Source: Arthrobacter jiangjiafuii (GTDB lineage Bacteria; Actinomycetota; Actinomycetes; Actinomycetales; Micrococcaceae). From it: a stretch of DNA of 64,000 nucleotides. The stretch is from positions 1,984,001-2,048,000 of the forward strand of contig NZ_CP076022.1 of assembly GCF_018622995.1 (NCBI RefSeq). The letters are read 5' to 3'. The notes under the pieces are model-generated. The model was not told the DNA's origin and made no database searches. It was given only the letters and a program-made list of their open reading frames with translations. Made by a program: the position numbers and the translations under genes. Below, piece by piece: positions 63,318 through 64,000 of the stretch (positions are counted from its first letter, which is position 1; every line of letters starts with the position of its first letter).

Positions 63318-64000
63318 TTACAGCTCCCGAATCCGTTGCCTGCGCGCTGACCACGCCAAATACCCGCCCAGCAGGCCGGTGGAAGCCAGACCTGCGGTCA
63401 TCAGCGGCGCCTGCCAGGTCTTCCAGCGGTCAGTGTCTCCCAGGGTCAGTTCCCCCACCCCCCGGATGAAGGCCGCAGCGAAAATCGCCGCCACCATCCG
63501 GTTGCCCACACGTTCCAGCCGCTCGACCAGGGGCAGCAGTTCCGCGGCGCGCAGGTGCACCTCCAGTCCCTCGATGTCCAGCGTGTTCAGAAGCCGGCGG
63601 ACCTGGTCCGGCAGCTCGGCTCCCAGTTCCAGGGTTTCGACTCCCGCCTGGCCCAGGCGTCGGGCGAAGTTCACCGGATTCAGCTGTGCCATGGTCATCC
63701 GCCGGGCGTAGGGCGCCAGCGTGTTGCCCATGCTGAAGTCCGGATCCAGCACCTCGCCCATGCCTTCGGTCATGATGAGCATGCGCAGCAGAAGCGCCAT
63801 TTCCCGGGGAAGCTGCAGATGGTGGTTGCGGACAATGGCCAGGGCTGCATTGATGATCCGTCCCACCGGCGCCTCGCCCAGGGTCTTTCCGGAATAGAGC
63901 CGCATGAGCTGGCGCAGGTCCAGGCTCAGCCGGACCCGGTCCGGGCGCCTGGCAGTGGCACACATCCGCAGCAGGGAGGAGGCCATCCGGTCCGGGTCCC
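63318..64000 (-). CDS. ABC1/UbiB-type atypical kinase, C-terminal part (5' end off window)
   Basis: Only about 227 C-terminal residues are in the window; the start lies beyond the right edge. The segment with VRNHHLQLPREMALLLRMLIMTEG and LDPDFSMGNTLAPYARRMT matches the C-terminal part of the AarF/UbiB family, an atypical kinase fold linked to quinone synthesis or lipid handling. The final 40 residues include a hydrophobic helix near LMTAGLASTGLLGGYLAWSA. Kinase-core motifs are not visible here, so the assignment rests on this region. The stop TAA abuts the SDR ATG. Confidence 0.75.
   Translation of the reverse strand, partial: DPDRMASSLLRMCATARRPDRVRLSLDLRQLMRLYSGKTLGEAPVGRIINAALAIVRNHHLQLPREMALLLRMLIMTEGMGEVLDPDFSMGNTLAPYARRMTMAQLNPVNFARRLGQAGVETLELGAELPDQVRRLLNTLDIEGLEVHLRAAELLPLVERLERVGNRMVAAIFAAAFIRGVGELTLGDTDRWKTWQAPLMTAGLASTGLLGGYLAWSARRQRIREL

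Overview
The window is high-GC actinobacterial chromosome. WhiA, the four-domain ribosomal protein S1, a DUF222/HNH endonuclease, dense in-frame overlaps and many leaderless-type promoters (TANNNT about 6-7 nt before the start codon) point to Micrococcaceae, most likely Arthrobacter or a close relative. That placement is inference from gene content; no 16S or other marker is present. No tRNA, rRNA, CRISPR array, insertion sequence or phage gene was seen.

Layout. (1) 1-11.1 kb, minus strand, is a core block: gap (cut by the left edge), sodA, the conserved uvrC-rapZ-yvcK-whiA run, a PlsC-type acyltransferase with a HAD phosphatase, and uvrA with a LexA-type box. (2) 11.1-26.8 kb is mixed: a GntR regulator, a heterodimeric ABC exporter with one degenerate ATP site, a metallo-beta-lactamase-fold hydrolase, an APC permease, a trans-aconitate-type methyltransferase, a Ski2-like DUF3516 helicase followed by a GNAT and an S33 peptidase, a Nudix hydrolase, three unknown genes and a nicotinoprotein-type alcohol dehydrogenase. 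(3) 27-33.7 kb: a compositionally distinct pyruvyl-transferase gene, uvrB, coaE, a YigZ/IMPACT protein, an RsmC/RlmG-like methyltransferase and a proline-rich membrane protein. (4) 33.8-39.9 kb: a complete cellobiose-type (ceb) operon with binding protein, two permeases, GH1 beta-glucosidase and LacI regulator, driven by a promoter bracketed by two identical palindromic operators. (5) 40-50.5 kb: rpsA, polA, a thioesterase, DUF222/HNH, a DHFR-like reductase, an Old Yellow Enzyme, and a PiT phosphate transporter with a small membrane partner. (6) 50.5-57.4 kb: an MFS transporter fused to two beta-sandwich domains, Hsp20, and a gadB-gadC-glsA cluster that would turn glutamine into glutamate and then GABA while consuming protons. 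(7) 57.4-62.6 kb: a quinate/shikimate catabolic locus with IclR regulator, 3-dehydroshikimate dehydratase fused to a VOC domain, quinate/shikimate dehydrogenase and a divergent MHS permease, with palindromic operator candidates between the divergent units. (8) 62.6-64 kb: an SDR and the 3' part of an ABC1/UbiB-type gene.

The three nucleotide-excision-repair genes uvrA, uvrB and uvrC are all here but in separate units, each with a leaderless-type start; only uvrA shows a recognisable SOS box. I did not find a convincing new defence or mobile system. The least explained items are the MFS/beta-sandwich fusion, the three-gene unknown cluster at 23.5-25.6 kb, the divergent polA/thioesterase start region, and the 15-bp tandem repeats upstream of the Old Yellow Enzyme gene.
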